Assembly (NCBI GenBank): GCA_030835135.1
Contig: JAUQWO010000071.1
Coordinates: 1 to 64,000, forward strand
Reading direction: 5' to 3'
Length of the DNA stretch: 64,000 nt
Source: Bacteroidota bacterium
GTDB lineage: Bacteria; Bacteroidota; Ignavibacteria; UBA10030; UBA6906
This document shows positions 1-8,475 of the stretch, one piece after another. A program made the translations under genes and the position numbers. The notes beneath the pieces are model-generated. The model did no database searches and had not been told where the DNA came from. It saw nothing but the letters and a program-made list of their open reading frames with translations. Numbering within the stretch: the stretch's first letter is position 1; each line of letters begins with the position of its first letter.

Positions 1-46
1 CATGCACGGCCCCCACAAAGTCACGCAATGCACCCAGCATAGGTAC

Positions 47-60
47 AGGGCCGCCCCTAC
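47..60 (-). repeat. GTAGGGGC-type short repeat, copy 1
   Basis: On the minus strand this reads GTAGGGGCGGCCCT. The TAG inside it is the stop codon of the dienelactone hydrolase gene. A near-identical 14-mer, GTAGGGGCTGTCCC, lies in the same orientation at 873-886, just upstream of the same gene. GTAGGGGC-headed palindromic elements are common intergenic repeats in environmental genomes; that link is inference. Confidence 0.4.
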
Positions 61-833
61 CTGAAGATCTCCGTAAAGAACGCCTTCATCCGTTCGAATG
101 ACCGCGCGTCCGCGGAGGCGTTATAGGCCGCGCCTTTTGAAGGATCGTCGCCGGCTGCTTTCTGCGTGAACGCATGCACTGCTCCGCCATAGGCGGTGAA
201 TTCCCAATCCACACGCGCATCCCGCATCTCCTTCTGGAATGCCTCCACCGACGCGGCAGGAACGAACGGATCGTCTGCCCCATGAAGGACAAGAACTCTC
301 CCCTTGATCTGCTTCGCATCGTCGGGGTTCGGGGTATCAAGATTGCCGTGGAAACTGATCACCCCGGCGAGCGGAGAACCATTCCGGGCAAGTTCCAGGA
401 CCGTTCCACCGCCAAAGCAATAGCCGATGGCCGCGACCCTCTTCCCATCTACCCGCGCATTGGCGGTAAGTTGATCGAGAGCGGCCTGCGCACGGGCGCG
501 TAACAGCGGACGGTTACCACGATAGATGCCTGCCTGCTGCGAGGCTTCCTGTGTGTTCGCTGGACGAATACCTTTCCCGTAAATATCTGCCACGAAGGCC
601 ACATAGCCAAGCTCCGCAATCTGCCGCGCACGCATCTGCACATATTCGCCAACACCCATCCAGTCGTGCACGAGGACGACAGCCGGGCGGGGCCCTTTCA
701 CAGCCGGGTTGTAGGCGATGAACCCTTCGAGGACGGTATCGCCCTGTTTATAGGTCACCTTCTCCATCTGCACTTTGGCGGAGGAAGGTGCGATGAGGAG
801 GAACGCGAGGAGAGCAAGGACTGTGGTCTTCAT
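57..833 (-). CDS. Secreted dienelactone hydrolase family protein
   Basis: Alpha/beta hydrolase of 258 residues with an N-terminal signal peptide (residues 1-19, ending PSSA), so it probably acts in the periplasm. The nucleophile is Cys139 in the GYCFGG elbow typical of dienelactone hydrolases. Asp187/188 (HGADDPF) and His220 (GGAVHAF) complete the triad. An in-frame start 34 codons upstream would give an Arg/Cys-rich extension without a signal peptide, so the ATG at 833 is preferred. It follows hemL on the same strand after 114 nt that contain a strong hairpin, so it may be a separate transcript. The family cleaves small lactones or esters; the substrate cannot be read from the sequence. Confidence 0.85.
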   Translation of the reverse strand: MKTTVLALLAFLLIAPSSAKVQMEKVTYKQGDTVLEGFIAYNPAVKGPRPAVVLVHDWMGVGEYVQMRARQIAELGYVAFVADIYGKGIRPANTQEASQQAGIYRGNRPLLRARAQAALDQLTANARVDGKRVAAIGYCFGGGTVLELARNGSPLAGVISFHGNLDTPNPDDAKQIKGRVLVLHGADDPFVPAASVEAFQKEMRDARVDWEFTAYGGAVHAFTQKAAGDDPSKGAAYNASADARSFERMKAFFTEIFR

Positions 834-855
834 ACGGGCTCCAGACTTGTGTGTG

Positions 856-886
856 GGGGCAGTCCCGCACGCGGGACAGCCCCTAC
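856..886. repeat. GC-rich hairpin with GTAGGGGC repeat, copy 2
   Basis: Nested inverted repeat between hemL and the hydrolase gene: GGGGC (856-860) pairs with GCCCC (879-883), and GTCCCGC (862-868) pairs with GCGGGAC (871-877) across a 2-nt loop. There is no T-run, so it is not a classic terminator, although it could slow transcription downstream of hemL. It shares the GTAGGGGC head with the element at 47-60. Confidence 0.5.
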
Positions 887-947
887 AACCACGCGTACCT
901 GCCAGAGGTTCCCGTGCACCCATCAATGCATCCATACACCGCGCGCG

Positions 948-2243
948 TCAGATCGCCGACATCACGTCCTTCGCGGCCGCAACGGTCCGGTCAATATCCT
1001 CATCCGTATGCGCGATCGACATGAACCCCGCTTCAAACTGGGAGGGCGCGAAGTTGATCCCCCGCTCGAGCATCCCGCGGAAGAACACCCCGAACTTCGC
1101 CCGGTCCGCGACCGCGGCCGATGTGTAGTCCGTCACCGGCCCCTTCGTGAAGAACGTGGTGAACATCGCACCGACACGGTTCTGTACGAGTGGCAATCCT
1201 GCGCCGTCGATGATCGCCTGCATACCTGCGGCAAGGCGCGCCGACTTCGCCTCCAGCCGTGTGTAGAACGCAGGATCCTCCTTGATGATCGACAGGGTCT
1301 CAAACCCGGCAGCCATCGCCAGCGGATTGCCCGACAGCGTGCCGGCCTGGTACATCGGTCCGGCAGGAGCCACCATCGCCATGATATCCTTCCGCCCGCC
1401 ATACGCACCTACCGGCAATCCTCCACCGATGATCTTCCCCAGTGTCGTGAGGTCAGGTTTGATCCCGTACAACTCCTGCGCCCCGCCCCGCGCCACGCGG
1501 AACCCGGTCATCACTTCGTCGAAGATCAGCAGGATGCCCTCTTTGGTGCACAGCGCGCGGAGCCCCTCGAGGAATCCCGGCTGCGGTGGCACACACCCCA
1601 TATTCCCCACCACCGGCTCCACGATGATCGCAGCAACGGCGCCGCGGTTCGCGTCCACGAGGGCCTGAACGGATGGAAGACTATTATATGCGGCGGTAAG
1701 GGTGCCACTGGCGACGCCACCGGGAACGCCCGGACTGTCCGGCACGCCCAGGGTCATCGCGCCCGACCCGGCTTTGATCAGGAAGGCATCGCCGTGGCCG
1801 TGGTAGCACCCCTCGAACTTGATGATCTTCTCGCGGCCGGTGAACGCCCGGGCAAGACGGATCGCGCTCATGGTCGCTTCGGTGCCCGAATTCACCATGC
1901 GCACCATCTCGATCGACGGAACGATCCCGATGATGCGTTCCGCCATGCGGATCTCCAGTTCCGTCGGCGCCCCGTAACTTGTCCCATCGAGTGCCGCTTT
2001 CCGCACCGCCTCGATCACGCGCGGATGGGCATGACCGAGGATCATCGGTCCCCAGGAGCCGACGTAGTCGATGTACTCGTTCCCATCCACATCGGTGATG
2101 CGGGAACCGGCGGCCTTTGCGATGAACAGCGGGTTGCGGCCGACCGATGCGAAGGCGCGCACGGGGGAATTGACGCCGCCGGGGATGATCGTCTTCGCCC
2201 GGCCGAACAACGCGTCGGAAGTTGTCGTTCTCATATCACTCAT
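948..2243 (-). CDS. hemL: Glutamate-1-semialdehyde 2,1-aminomutase
   Basis: PLP enzyme that converts glutamate-1-semialdehyde to 5-aminolevulinate, the second step of the C5 route to tetrapyrroles. The 431-residue length is normal for the family. Visible signatures are the PLP-phosphate region VNSGTEA (118-124), the FDEVMTGFR block (241-249) with the cofactor-binding Asp, and the Schiff-base Lys270 in TLGKIIGGG. The ATG overlaps the hemB stop (ATGA at 2240-2243), indicating translational coupling. It is the last heme gene in this run and partners HemA, which lies about 6 kb upstream in the same direction. Confidence 0.96.
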   Translation of the reverse strand: MSDMRTTTSDALFGRAKTIIPGGVNSPVRAFASVGRNPLFIAKAAGSRITDVDGNEYIDYVGSWGPMILGHAHPRVIEAVRKAALDGTSYGAPTELEIRMAERIIGIVPSIEMVRMVNSGTEATMSAIRLARAFTGREKIIKFEGCYHGHGDAFLIKAGSGAMTLGVPDSPGVPGGVASGTLTAAYNSLPSVQALVDANRGAVAAIIVEPVVGNMGCVPPQPGFLEGLRALCTKEGILLIFDEVMTGFRVARGGAQELYGIKPDLTTLGKIIGGGLPVGAYGGRKDIMAMVAPAGPMYQAGTLSGNPLAMAAGFETLSIIKEDPAFYTRLEAKSARLAAGMQAIIDGAGLPLVQNRVGAMFTTFFTKGPVTDYTSAAVADRAKFGVFFRGMLERGINFAPSQFEAGFMSIAHTDEDIDRTVAAAKDVMSAI

Positions 2244-3232
2244 CTCTTCTTCAGAATGGCTGCAGCTTCTTTCGCGAAATAGGTCAGGATCATATCGGCA
2301 CCTGCACGCTTGATGCTCGTCAGCACTTCCATCATCACGCGCTCACCATCCACCCACCCCTTCGCGGCCGCGGCCTTGATGAGCGAGTATTCGCCACTGA
2401 CGTTATATGCCGCCGTGGGCATGTGGAACTCGTCCTTCACACGGCGGATGATATCCAGATACGACAGCGCCGGCTTCACCATCACGATATCCGCACCCTC
2501 CCGGATGTCCTGCGCCACCTCGCGCAGGGCCTCGTCGGAGTTTGCGGGGTCCATCTGATGCGACCGGCGGTCGCCGAACTGCGGGGTGCTTTCCGCCGCT
2601 TCGCGGAAGGGACCATAGAAGCCGGACGCGTACTTGGCCGCGTACGACATGATCGGGAGGTTCGTGAAACCATTCGCATCCAGCACGCGGCGGATGGCAC
2701 CCACACGTCCGTCGAACATATCCGATGGCGCCACCATATCGGCCCCCGCCTGCGCATGGGTCAGCGCCTCCTTCGTGAGGAGTTCCACGGAGGCGTCATT
2801 CACGATCTCATCGCCCTTCACGATCCCGCAGTGGCCGTGCGAGGTGTATTCGCACATGCAGACATCCGTGATGAGATACAGCTCCGGGACCTCCTTTTTG
2901 ACCGCGCGGAGAGCGGTCTGCACGATCCCGTGTTCGTCATACGCCTCGCTCCCCACGGCATCCTTCTGCGGGGGGATGCCGAAGAAGATCACCGCCGGGA
3001 TGCCCATGCCATGGACATCCACACATTCGCGCACGATCTCATCCACCGACATCTGATAGACGCCGGGCATGGAAGAGATCTCCTTCTTCACCTTCGTCCC
3101 CGGCACCGCGAACAGAGGATAGATGAAATCGTTCACCGCCAGTTCGGTCTCGCGAACCATCGACCGGAGCACCGGGCTCATGCGGGTGCGGCGGAGCCTG
3201 CTGACCGGGTAGTTGCCCTCATATATCGACAT
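2240..3232 (-). CDS. hemB: Delta-aminolevulinic acid dehydratase (porphobilinogen synthase)
   Basis: Condenses two 5-aminolevulinate molecules to porphobilinogen. The 330 residues contain the zinc-type cysteine triad C125, C127 and C135 ([13 protein letters not shown]) and the two Schiff-base lysines K200 (SYAAKYAS) and K253 ([10 protein letters not shown]). It is therefore a zinc-dependent rather than Asp-rich magnesium-type enzyme. The start at 3232 (MSIYEGNYP) is chosen over one 13 codons upstream because it matches the usual N-terminus and has a GGAG about 8 nt before it. It is separated from hemG by about 80 nt holding a perfect palindrome, so a secondary promoter or processing site is possible there. 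Confidence 0.96.
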   Translation of the reverse strand: MSIYEGNYPVSRLRRTRMSPVLRSMVRETELAVNDFIYPLFAVPGTKVKKEISSMPGVYQMSVDEIVRECVDVHGMGIPAVIFFGIPPQKDAVGSEAYDEHGIVQTALRAVKKEVPELYLITDVCMCEYTSHGHCGIVKGDEIVNDASVELLTKEALTHAQAGADMVAPSDMFDGRVGAIRRVLDANGFTNLPIMSYAAKYASGFYGPFREAAESTPQFGDRRSHQMDPANSDEALREVAQDIREGADIVMVKPALSYLDIIRRVKDEFHMPTAAYNVSGEYSLIKAAAAKGWVDGERVMMEVLTSIKRAGADMILTYFAKEAAAILKKR

Positions 3233-3284
3233 GATCGGTCTCCATAAACTCGTTTGATGTTTCCTTGACAATGCAATGCAGATA

Positions 3285-3310
3285 TCAGATATCTGAATTC
3301 AGATATCTGA
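3285..3310. repeat. 26-bp perfect palindrome between hemG and hemB
   Basis: The half-site TCAGATATCTGAA is followed directly by its exact reverse complement, centred on GAATTC. The same stretch can be read as tandem copies of the 14-mer CAGATATCTGAATT, with a partial third copy (CAGATAT) before it. It is AT-rich in a GC-rich neighbourhood and starts 1 nt beyond the hemG stop codon. It could form a hairpin in the hem mRNA or bind a dimeric protein. Confidence 0.8.
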
Positions 3311-3311
3311 A

Positions 3312-4694
3312 TTAGCCTTTCACGATCCTCTCGGCAACATCCCGCCCATTCCTCACGCAATCCCCCACCGCGATGCCACCGCGGAAGTTCGCACACACTA
3401 CGAGTCCGGGGTGCGAAGCCTCCAGCGCATCCACCATGGCCATGATCTTCCCATGGCCGAGATTGTATTGCGGGATCGCACGGTCCCACCGGATGACACG
3501 CGCATACGCCGGCTCACCCTGCACGGCCATGATCGCACCAAGTTCCGAGCGCACCAGCGCGAGGATCTCCGCATCCGAGCGGTGGAGCAGTTCCGGCTGA
3601 CGCGATCCGCCGACGAAGGTCGTGAGGGCACAATGCCCCTCCGGCGCTCTGCCGGGGAACAGTGCAGAAGACCAGATCGTGCCGAGGATCGTGCGCTTCT
3701 CGACCGCTGGGATGAGATACCCGAACCCATCGAGCGCGCGTCCGCATTGCTCCTCGCGGTATCCGAGGAAGACCTCCGCCACGGGAGGATAATAGACACC
3801 CCGGAGTTCCTGCGCAAGGTCCGGCGCATGAGCCTGCAGCAGCTCCGCCGCTGCATACGACGGGACCGCGAGGACCACGTCCGATGCCTCCAACCGCGAC
3901 TCGCGTCCGGCCAGCGTGTAGTCGACGACAAAGCTCAGCCCTGTGCCCTGCGCGGAAGGCTGCACGCCGATCGCCGTGACCGTGCAATGGCATTGCACCG
4001 CCATGCCGAGATGGGACGCGAGAGCGTCGGGGAACTGCTGCATCCCGCGCACGAACGAAAACATCCGCGCGCGGTCCTTGGCCACCTCCGCTCGTTTCTT
4101 GCGCTCGCGCGCACCGCCGATCATGCCGCGGATCAGCCCGCCATACTTCTCTTCCAGCGCATACAGTTTCGGGAAGGCACTCCGGACGCTCAGCTGTTCG
4201 GGGTTGCCGGCATATACGCCTGCCACAAAAGGATTGATCGCGTAGTCCAGGAATTCGCGTCCCAGGCGCCGTTCCACGAACTCCGCAATGGTCTCTTCAC
4301 GGCTGGCACGCCCCACGAACGGTTCCTTCAGCAGCCGCAGCTTGCCGGGAACGGTCCAGAGCCGCGACCGCAGGAATGCCGGTGGCGACATGGGCAGAGG
4401 GTGCAGCTGTCCGTTGCGGAGAATGTACCGATTGTTGGATGCCTCGTTCGCATATAACCGGTCGCGCGTGAGGCCGAGAAGGGTGAACATCTCGCCGAAG
4501 ACCGGCGTGGTCTCCAGCGCACTGTTCGGACCTGTCTCGACCATCCATCCGCCGTCCTGCATCGTGCGCATGGTCCCGCCGGCGACAGCATCGCGTTCCA
4601 GTACGGTCACGGCCACACCGTTCTGCTTCAACCAGAATGCCGCGGTGAGGCCGGAGATACCGCCGCCGATGACCACCACATGTTTCGTACTCAT
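3312..4694 (-). CDS. hemG: FAD-dependent protoporphyrinogen/coproporphyrinogen oxidase (HemY type)
   Basis: Six-electron oxidase of the FAD-dependent HemY class, 460 residues. It has the N-terminal dinucleotide fold VVVIGGGISGLTAAF (residues 6-20) and the C-terminal FAD segment CANFRGGIAVGDCVRNG. It aromatises protoporphyrinogen IX, or coproporphyrinogen III in the coproporphyrin-dependent route. Sequence alone does not settle which, and no hemN, hemF or hemQ lies nearby. The chosen ATG at 4694 overlaps the hemH stop (ATGA), which argues against the 44-codon upstream extension. It is probably membrane-associated, as is usual for the family. Confidence 0.93.
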   Translation of the reverse strand: MSTKHVVVIGGGISGLTAAFWLKQNGVAVTVLERDAVAGGTMRTMQDGGWMVETGPNSALETTPVFGEMFTLLGLTRDRLYANEASNNRYILRNGQLHPLPMSPPAFLRSRLWTVPGKLRLLKEPFVGRASREETIAEFVERRLGREFLDYAINPFVAGVYAGNPEQLSVRSAFPKLYALEEKYGGLIRGMIGGARERKKRAEVAKDRARMFSFVRGMQQFPDALASHLGMAVQCHCTVTAIGVQPSAQGTGLSFVVDYTLAGRESRLEASDVVLAVPSYAAAELLQAHAPDLAQELRGVYYPPVAEVFLGYREEQCGRALDGFGYLIPAVEKRTILGTIWSSALFPGRAPEGHCALTTFVGGSRQPELLHRSDAEILALVRSELGAIMAVQGEPAYARVIRWDRAIPQYNLGHGKIMAMVDALEASHPGLVVCANFRGGIAVGDCVRNGRDVAERIVKG

Positions 4695-5656
4695 GAGCGT
4701 CGCGCCTGTGCGAGATCGGCCAGTGCGCCGATGAATGATGGATTCGTATTCAGTGCGGGCATCATGTCGTAGTACCGGATCCCGCGCGAGCGCGCATGGC
4801 GCCGGACTTCGATATTGATCTCCCACAGGGTTTCGCTGTGGTCGGACACGAACGCGACCGGCACCACGATCACGTGCGTGGCGCCTTCATCCGCCAGACG
4901 GTCCAGCGTCTGCAGCAACGACGGCTCCAGCCACTTCTGGGGTCCCACCTTGCTCTGATAGCAGAGGTGATGACGCAGACCGAACTGCCCTTCCCGGACC
5001 ACGGCCTCATAGGTCCTCACCACCTGCCCCTGATACGGATCACCCTCCCGTACAAGTTTCATCGGCGTGCCGTGGGCGCTGAAGACGAGGTGGACCTTCG
5101 GTCTGTCCGGAGCCGGCACACGGCGCAGCGCGATCCCGATGTTCTCCACCAGCGCCCGGATCAACAGCGGATGTTCGCAATACTCCTCCACGACCGACAC
5201 GGCGGGTGCATACCGCGTGCGGGTGCAGATCCGGTTCCACTCATTCACGGCGGACCCGGTGGTGCTCTTTGAATACTGGGGGTACAACGGAAGCAGCACC
5301 ACACGCTCGATGCCATCCTGTTGGAGCCGGGGAACGACGGCGTCGGTCATCGGGTGCCAGTAGCGCATGGCGACGTGCACCGGCATACCCGTCCGCGTCG
5401 CCAGCGCAGTTGCCTGACGTTGGGTCAGGCGGAGGATCGGCGAGCGTCCGCCGATGTTCCGGTAGTACTCCTGCACCTTCGGCGCGCGTTTGCTCGAGAT
5501 CAGTCGCGCCAGCGGCTTCCGGAACAGGAACGCGAGCGGCAGGTCGATGATGTCCGGATCGCAGAAGAGATTATAGAGGAACGGTTCGACGGCCCCGGGG
5601 CCATCGGGGCCGCCGAGCTGGAGAAGGACGATGGCCGTGCGTTCAGACGTGACCAT
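4691..5656 (-). CDS. hemH: Ferrochelatase
   Basis: Inserts ferrous iron into the porphyrin in the last or penultimate step of heme synthesis. The 321 residues carry the family blocks LLQLGGPDGP (11-20), LPLYPQYSKSTTGS (122-135), the active-site His195 in VFSAHGTP, and the metal-site Glu275 in SDHSETLWEI. No C-terminal extension or obvious iron-sulfur cysteine cluster is visible. It lies 3 nt after hemE and overlaps hemG by 4 nt, so the three genes are clearly co-translated. Whether the substrate is protoporphyrin or coproporphyrin is open. Confidence 0.95.
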   Translation of the reverse strand: MVTSERTAIVLLQLGGPDGPGAVEPFLYNLFCDPDIIDLPLAFLFRKPLARLISSKRAPKVQEYYRNIGGRSPILRLTQRQATALATRTGMPVHVAMRYWHPMTDAVVPRLQQDGIERVVLLPLYPQYSKSTTGSAVNEWNRICTRTRYAPAVSVVEEYCEHPLLIRALVENIGIALRRVPAPDRPKVHLVFSAHGTPMKLVREGDPYQGQVVRTYEAVVREGQFGLRHHLCYQSKVGPQKWLEPSLLQTLDRLADEGATHVIVVPVAFVSDHSETLWEINIEVRRHARSRGIRYYDMMPALNTNPSFIGALADLAQARRS

Positions 5657-5659
5657 GCA

Positions 5660-6715
5660 TCAACCCCGCCGGTGATAGGCTGGACTCAGTTCACCCACGG
5701 CGCGCACCATCGCACGGGCATGATCAGGGGGGACATCCGGAAGGATGCCGTGACCGAGATTGAATATGTGTCCGGGTCCATCGCCATACTTCTTCAGGAC
5801 TGCACCCACCTCCTGGCGGATCCGTTCGGGCGACGCGTAGAGGTACGCGGGATCCAGGTTCCCCTGCAATGCCACGCGGTCGCCCACGAGTTCACGCGCC
5901 TCGGCCAGATCCACCGTCCAATCGACCCCGACGACGTCAGCGCCGATCGTGGACAGTTCCTTCAGTGTGCCATGGATGCCCTTCGAGAAGACGATCACCG
6001 GCACGCCGCCGCGGTTCATGCGGCCAACGATATCGGCGATCCAATCGAGCGAGAATTTCCTGAAATGGTCCGGTGCGAGGATACCGCCCCAGGTGTCGAA
6101 GATCTGGACGGCGTCGACGCCGGCAGCGATCTGCGCCTCGAGGTAGTGCCGGACGGAGACCGCAAGCTTCTCCAGCAGCGCCATGAGCGTTGCGGGTTCA
6201 TCCAGCATCATCTCCTTGATCGCGCTGAAGTTCTTCGTCCCCCCGCCTTCCACCATGTATGCCGCCAGCGTCCACGGTGCACCGGAGAAACCGATCAGCG
6301 GCACGCGCCCCTGCAGGTGGCGCTTCACGAGCGACGCCGCATCCATGACGTAGCGCAGGTCACGGTCGGGGTCCACCACCGGCAGCGCGTCCACCTGCTC
6401 GGCGGAACGGACGGGCATCGGGAAGCGCGGCCCACGGGCTTCCTCCATCACCAGGTGCATGCCCATCGCTTCCGGGATCACGAGGATATCGGAGAAGAGG
6501 ATCGCGGCATCGACGCCGATGAGATCGACGGGCTGGATGGTCACCTCCGCCGCCAGTTCAGGCGTGCGCACCATCGTGAGGAAATCCGATTTGGCACGCA
6601 CGGCGCGGTACTCCGGCAGATACCGCCCGGCCTGCCGCATCATCCAGACAGGCGTACGTTCGACATGCTGACGCCGGCACGCGCGGAGAAAGAGATCATT
6701 CTGTAAAGTAGGCAT
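5660..6715 (-). CDS. hemE: Uroporphyrinogen decarboxylase
   Basis: Decarboxylates the four acetate side chains of uroporphyrinogen III to give coproporphyrinogen III. The 351 residues show the N-terminal signature WMMRQAGRYLPEYR (24-37), whose arginines bind substrate carboxylates, then AILFSDILVIPEAMG with the catalytic Asp, and GFSGAPWTLAAYMVEGGG. It starts 13 nt after the hemD stop and ends 3 nt before the hemH start, within the heme run. Confidence 0.96.
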   Translation of the reverse strand: MPTLQNDLFLRACRRQHVERTPVWMMRQAGRYLPEYRAVRAKSDFLTMVRTPELAAEVTIQPVDLIGVDAAILFSDILVIPEAMGMHLVMEEARGPRFPMPVRSAEQVDALPVVDPDRDLRYVMDAASLVKRHLQGRVPLIGFSGAPWTLAAYMVEGGGTKNFSAIKEMMLDEPATLMALLEKLAVSVRHYLEAQIAAGVDAVQIFDTWGGILAPDHFRKFSLDWIADIVGRMNRGGVPVIVFSKGIHGTLKELSTIGADVVGVDWTVDLAEARELVGDRVALQGNLDPAYLYASPERIRQEVGAVLKKYGDGPGHIFNLGHGILPDVPPDHARAMVRAVGELSPAYHRRG

Positions 6716-6728
6716 AGGTTCCAGTCGT

Positions 6729-7544
6729 TCACGATGAAAAAGTGTTCTGTCTTCCCGGCTCGCACTGAAGACATGCCATCAGTGCTTCGGTCATTCCGGC
6801 GTCCGTGGGCTTGCCTGCGATGCCGTGCACGGGGATGGCACACCGTTGTGCAGCCGCGGCCGTCGTCTCGCCTATGGCAACCACGACGCACGCCAGACCG
6901 AGGCGAGCACGCTCATCCGCTGTGCAGATGCGGCTGAATTCCTCCACTGCCGACGGGCTTGCGAAGAAGAGTGCCTTGCGCCCGGCCGCACGCATCTCGG
7001 CGTGCATGGCTGTCACCGTCGCCGCATCGGGGCCTGCCGTACGGTACACGATCAGGGGCACCACTGCAGCCCCGGCCGCAGTAAGGGCGTCGGCGATCTC
7101 CTCCCGTCCGCGGTCACCCCGGGGGAGGAGGAAGCGTTGCCCGGCAACATTCATGGACCCGAGCATGGCACCGAGTGCAGCTCCGGTCGCAACCGAAGAG
7201 ACACCGGCGACGACAACGCCGTATGCCTTCAGGGCCTCGGCGGTCTTCGGACCAACGGCGAACGCGGGGAGACTGTACCACATCGCGGGCTGCGTGCCAC
7301 GCGCCAGTGCTCTCCCGAAGAATGCATGCACGGCATTGGCGCTCGCGAAGACCAGTCCCTGGAATTCCGGCAGACGCCGCACCGCATCGTCACACAAGTC
7401 CGGATCATCCGGCGGCAGGATGCGGATCATCGGCAGGAGGACCGGGATCCCGCCGGCGGCACTGACCGCCGTGGCGGTCTGTGTGCCCTGGCCTTCCGGC
7501 CGCGTGATGATGACCTTCAGGCCATCAAGGGTTGTTCGCTGCAT
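6729..7544 (-). CDS. hemD: Uroporphyrinogen-III synthase
   Basis: Closes and inverts ring D of hydroxymethylbilane to make uroporphyrinogen III. HemD proteins are poorly conserved, and this one is recognised by the N-terminal VIITRPEGQ segment, the two-domain length (271 residues), the LLPRGDRGREEIADAL block, the FASPSAVEEF motif and its position. Its start overlaps hemC by 20 nt, so it depends on hemC translation. Fused HemCD or HemD-SUMT forms occur elsewhere; this is a stand-alone HemD. Confidence 0.9.
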   Translation of the reverse strand: MQRTTLDGLKVIITRPEGQGTQTATAVSAAGGIPVLLPMIRILPPDDPDLCDDAVRRLPEFQGLVFASANAVHAFFGRALARGTQPAMWYSLPAFAVGPKTAEALKAYGVVVAGVSSVATGAALGAMLGSMNVAGQRFLLPRGDRGREEIADALTAAGAAVVPLIVYRTAGPDAATVTAMHAEMRAAGRKALFFASPSAVEEFSRICTADERARLGLACVVVAIGETTAAAAQRCAIPVHGIAGKPTDAGMTEALMACLQCEPGRQNTFSS

Positions 7545-8475
7545 GCCGGATCGCTTCCAGGATGGCGCGCGCGCCGCGCGTCAGGAGTTCATCCGCGAGG
7601 GTGCGGCCAAGAGCATCTGCATCGGCCGGCGGCGCATGGCGCGAACCGCGCACCACCTGCTTCCCGTCGAGCGATCCGACCATCGCATCCATGACGAGTG
7701 CGCCTTTCTCGATCCGTGCATACGTCCCGATGGGGACCTGGCAACCGCCCTCCAGGGCACGAAGCAATGCGCGCTCGGCGGTGGTCGCATGGGCAGTCGG
7801 TTCATGATGGAGGCACCGCACGATCTCCCGGACCCTGCGGTCTCCGGCACGGATCTCGATCCCGAGCGCTCCCTGACCAACGGCGGGCAGCATCACGTGC
7901 GGATCGAGCGTCTCACCGATCCGGTCCGCCCAACCGAGGCGCACGACACCGGCGCGGGCAAGGATCATGCCCCCCCACGTGGAGCCGGTGAGTTTCTGGT
8001 AGCGCGTATTCAGGTTGCCGCGGAGATCGATGATCGTCAGGTCCGGACGGAGATGCAGAAGCTGGGACGTGCGGCGCAGACTGCCGGTCGCGATCACGGC
8101 ACCCGCCGGCTGTCCCGACAGCGTCCGCACGGCGGCATCCGGGCGCGGGAGGAACACATCGCGCACATCCTCACGCTCGGTCACCGCGCCCAGCACCAGT
8201 CCCTCGGGGAGTTGCGTCGGCAGATCTTTCAGGCTGTGCACGGCGAGATCGATCGCGCCGTCCAGCAACGCCCGTTCGATCTCCCGCGTGAAGAGCCCCT
8301 TGTCGCCGATGCGCGAGAGCGGCGCATCCAGGATCTTGTCGCCGGTGGTCTTGATGATGACGATCTCGACGCTGGACGCCGGGAACGATTCATGGAACCG
8401 GTCGCGGACCCAGTGGGCCTGCCAGAGGGCCAGGGCACTACCCCGGCTGCCGATACGGATGATGTCAGTCGCCAT
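7525..8475 (-). CDS. hemC: Hydroxymethylbilane synthase (porphobilinogen deaminase)
   Basis: Polymerises four porphobilinogens on a covalently bound dipyrromethane cofactor. The 316 residues carry the cofactor attachment Cys245 in LEGGCQVPIG, the catalytic Asp84 in HSLKDLP, and the arginine-rich TGSLRRTSQL and DLRGNLNTR segments that bind the growing chain. It overlaps hemA by 11 nt upstream and hemD by 20 nt downstream. Length and motifs are standard. Confidence 0.96.
   Translation of the reverse strand: MATDIIRIGSRGSALALWQAHWVRDRFHESFPASSVEIVIIKTTGDKILDAPLSRIGDKGLFTREIERALLDGAIDLAVHSLKDLPTQLPEGLVLGAVTEREDVRDVFLPRPDAAVRTLSGQPAGAVIATGSLRRTSQLLHLRPDLTIIDLRGNLNTRYQKLTGSTWGGMILARAGVVRLGWADRIGETLDPHVMLPAVGQGALGIEIRAGDRRVREIVRCLHHEPTAHATTAERALLRALEGGCQVPIGTYARIEKGALVMDAMVGSLDGKQVVRGSRHAPPADADALGRTLADELLTRGARAILEAIRHAANNP

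Noticed and set aside
666..2282. 538-codon open frame on the plus strand opposite hemL
   Set aside because: Antisense to an unambiguous gene; the product is Arg/His/Asp-rich without domains, as expected from GC-rich third positions.
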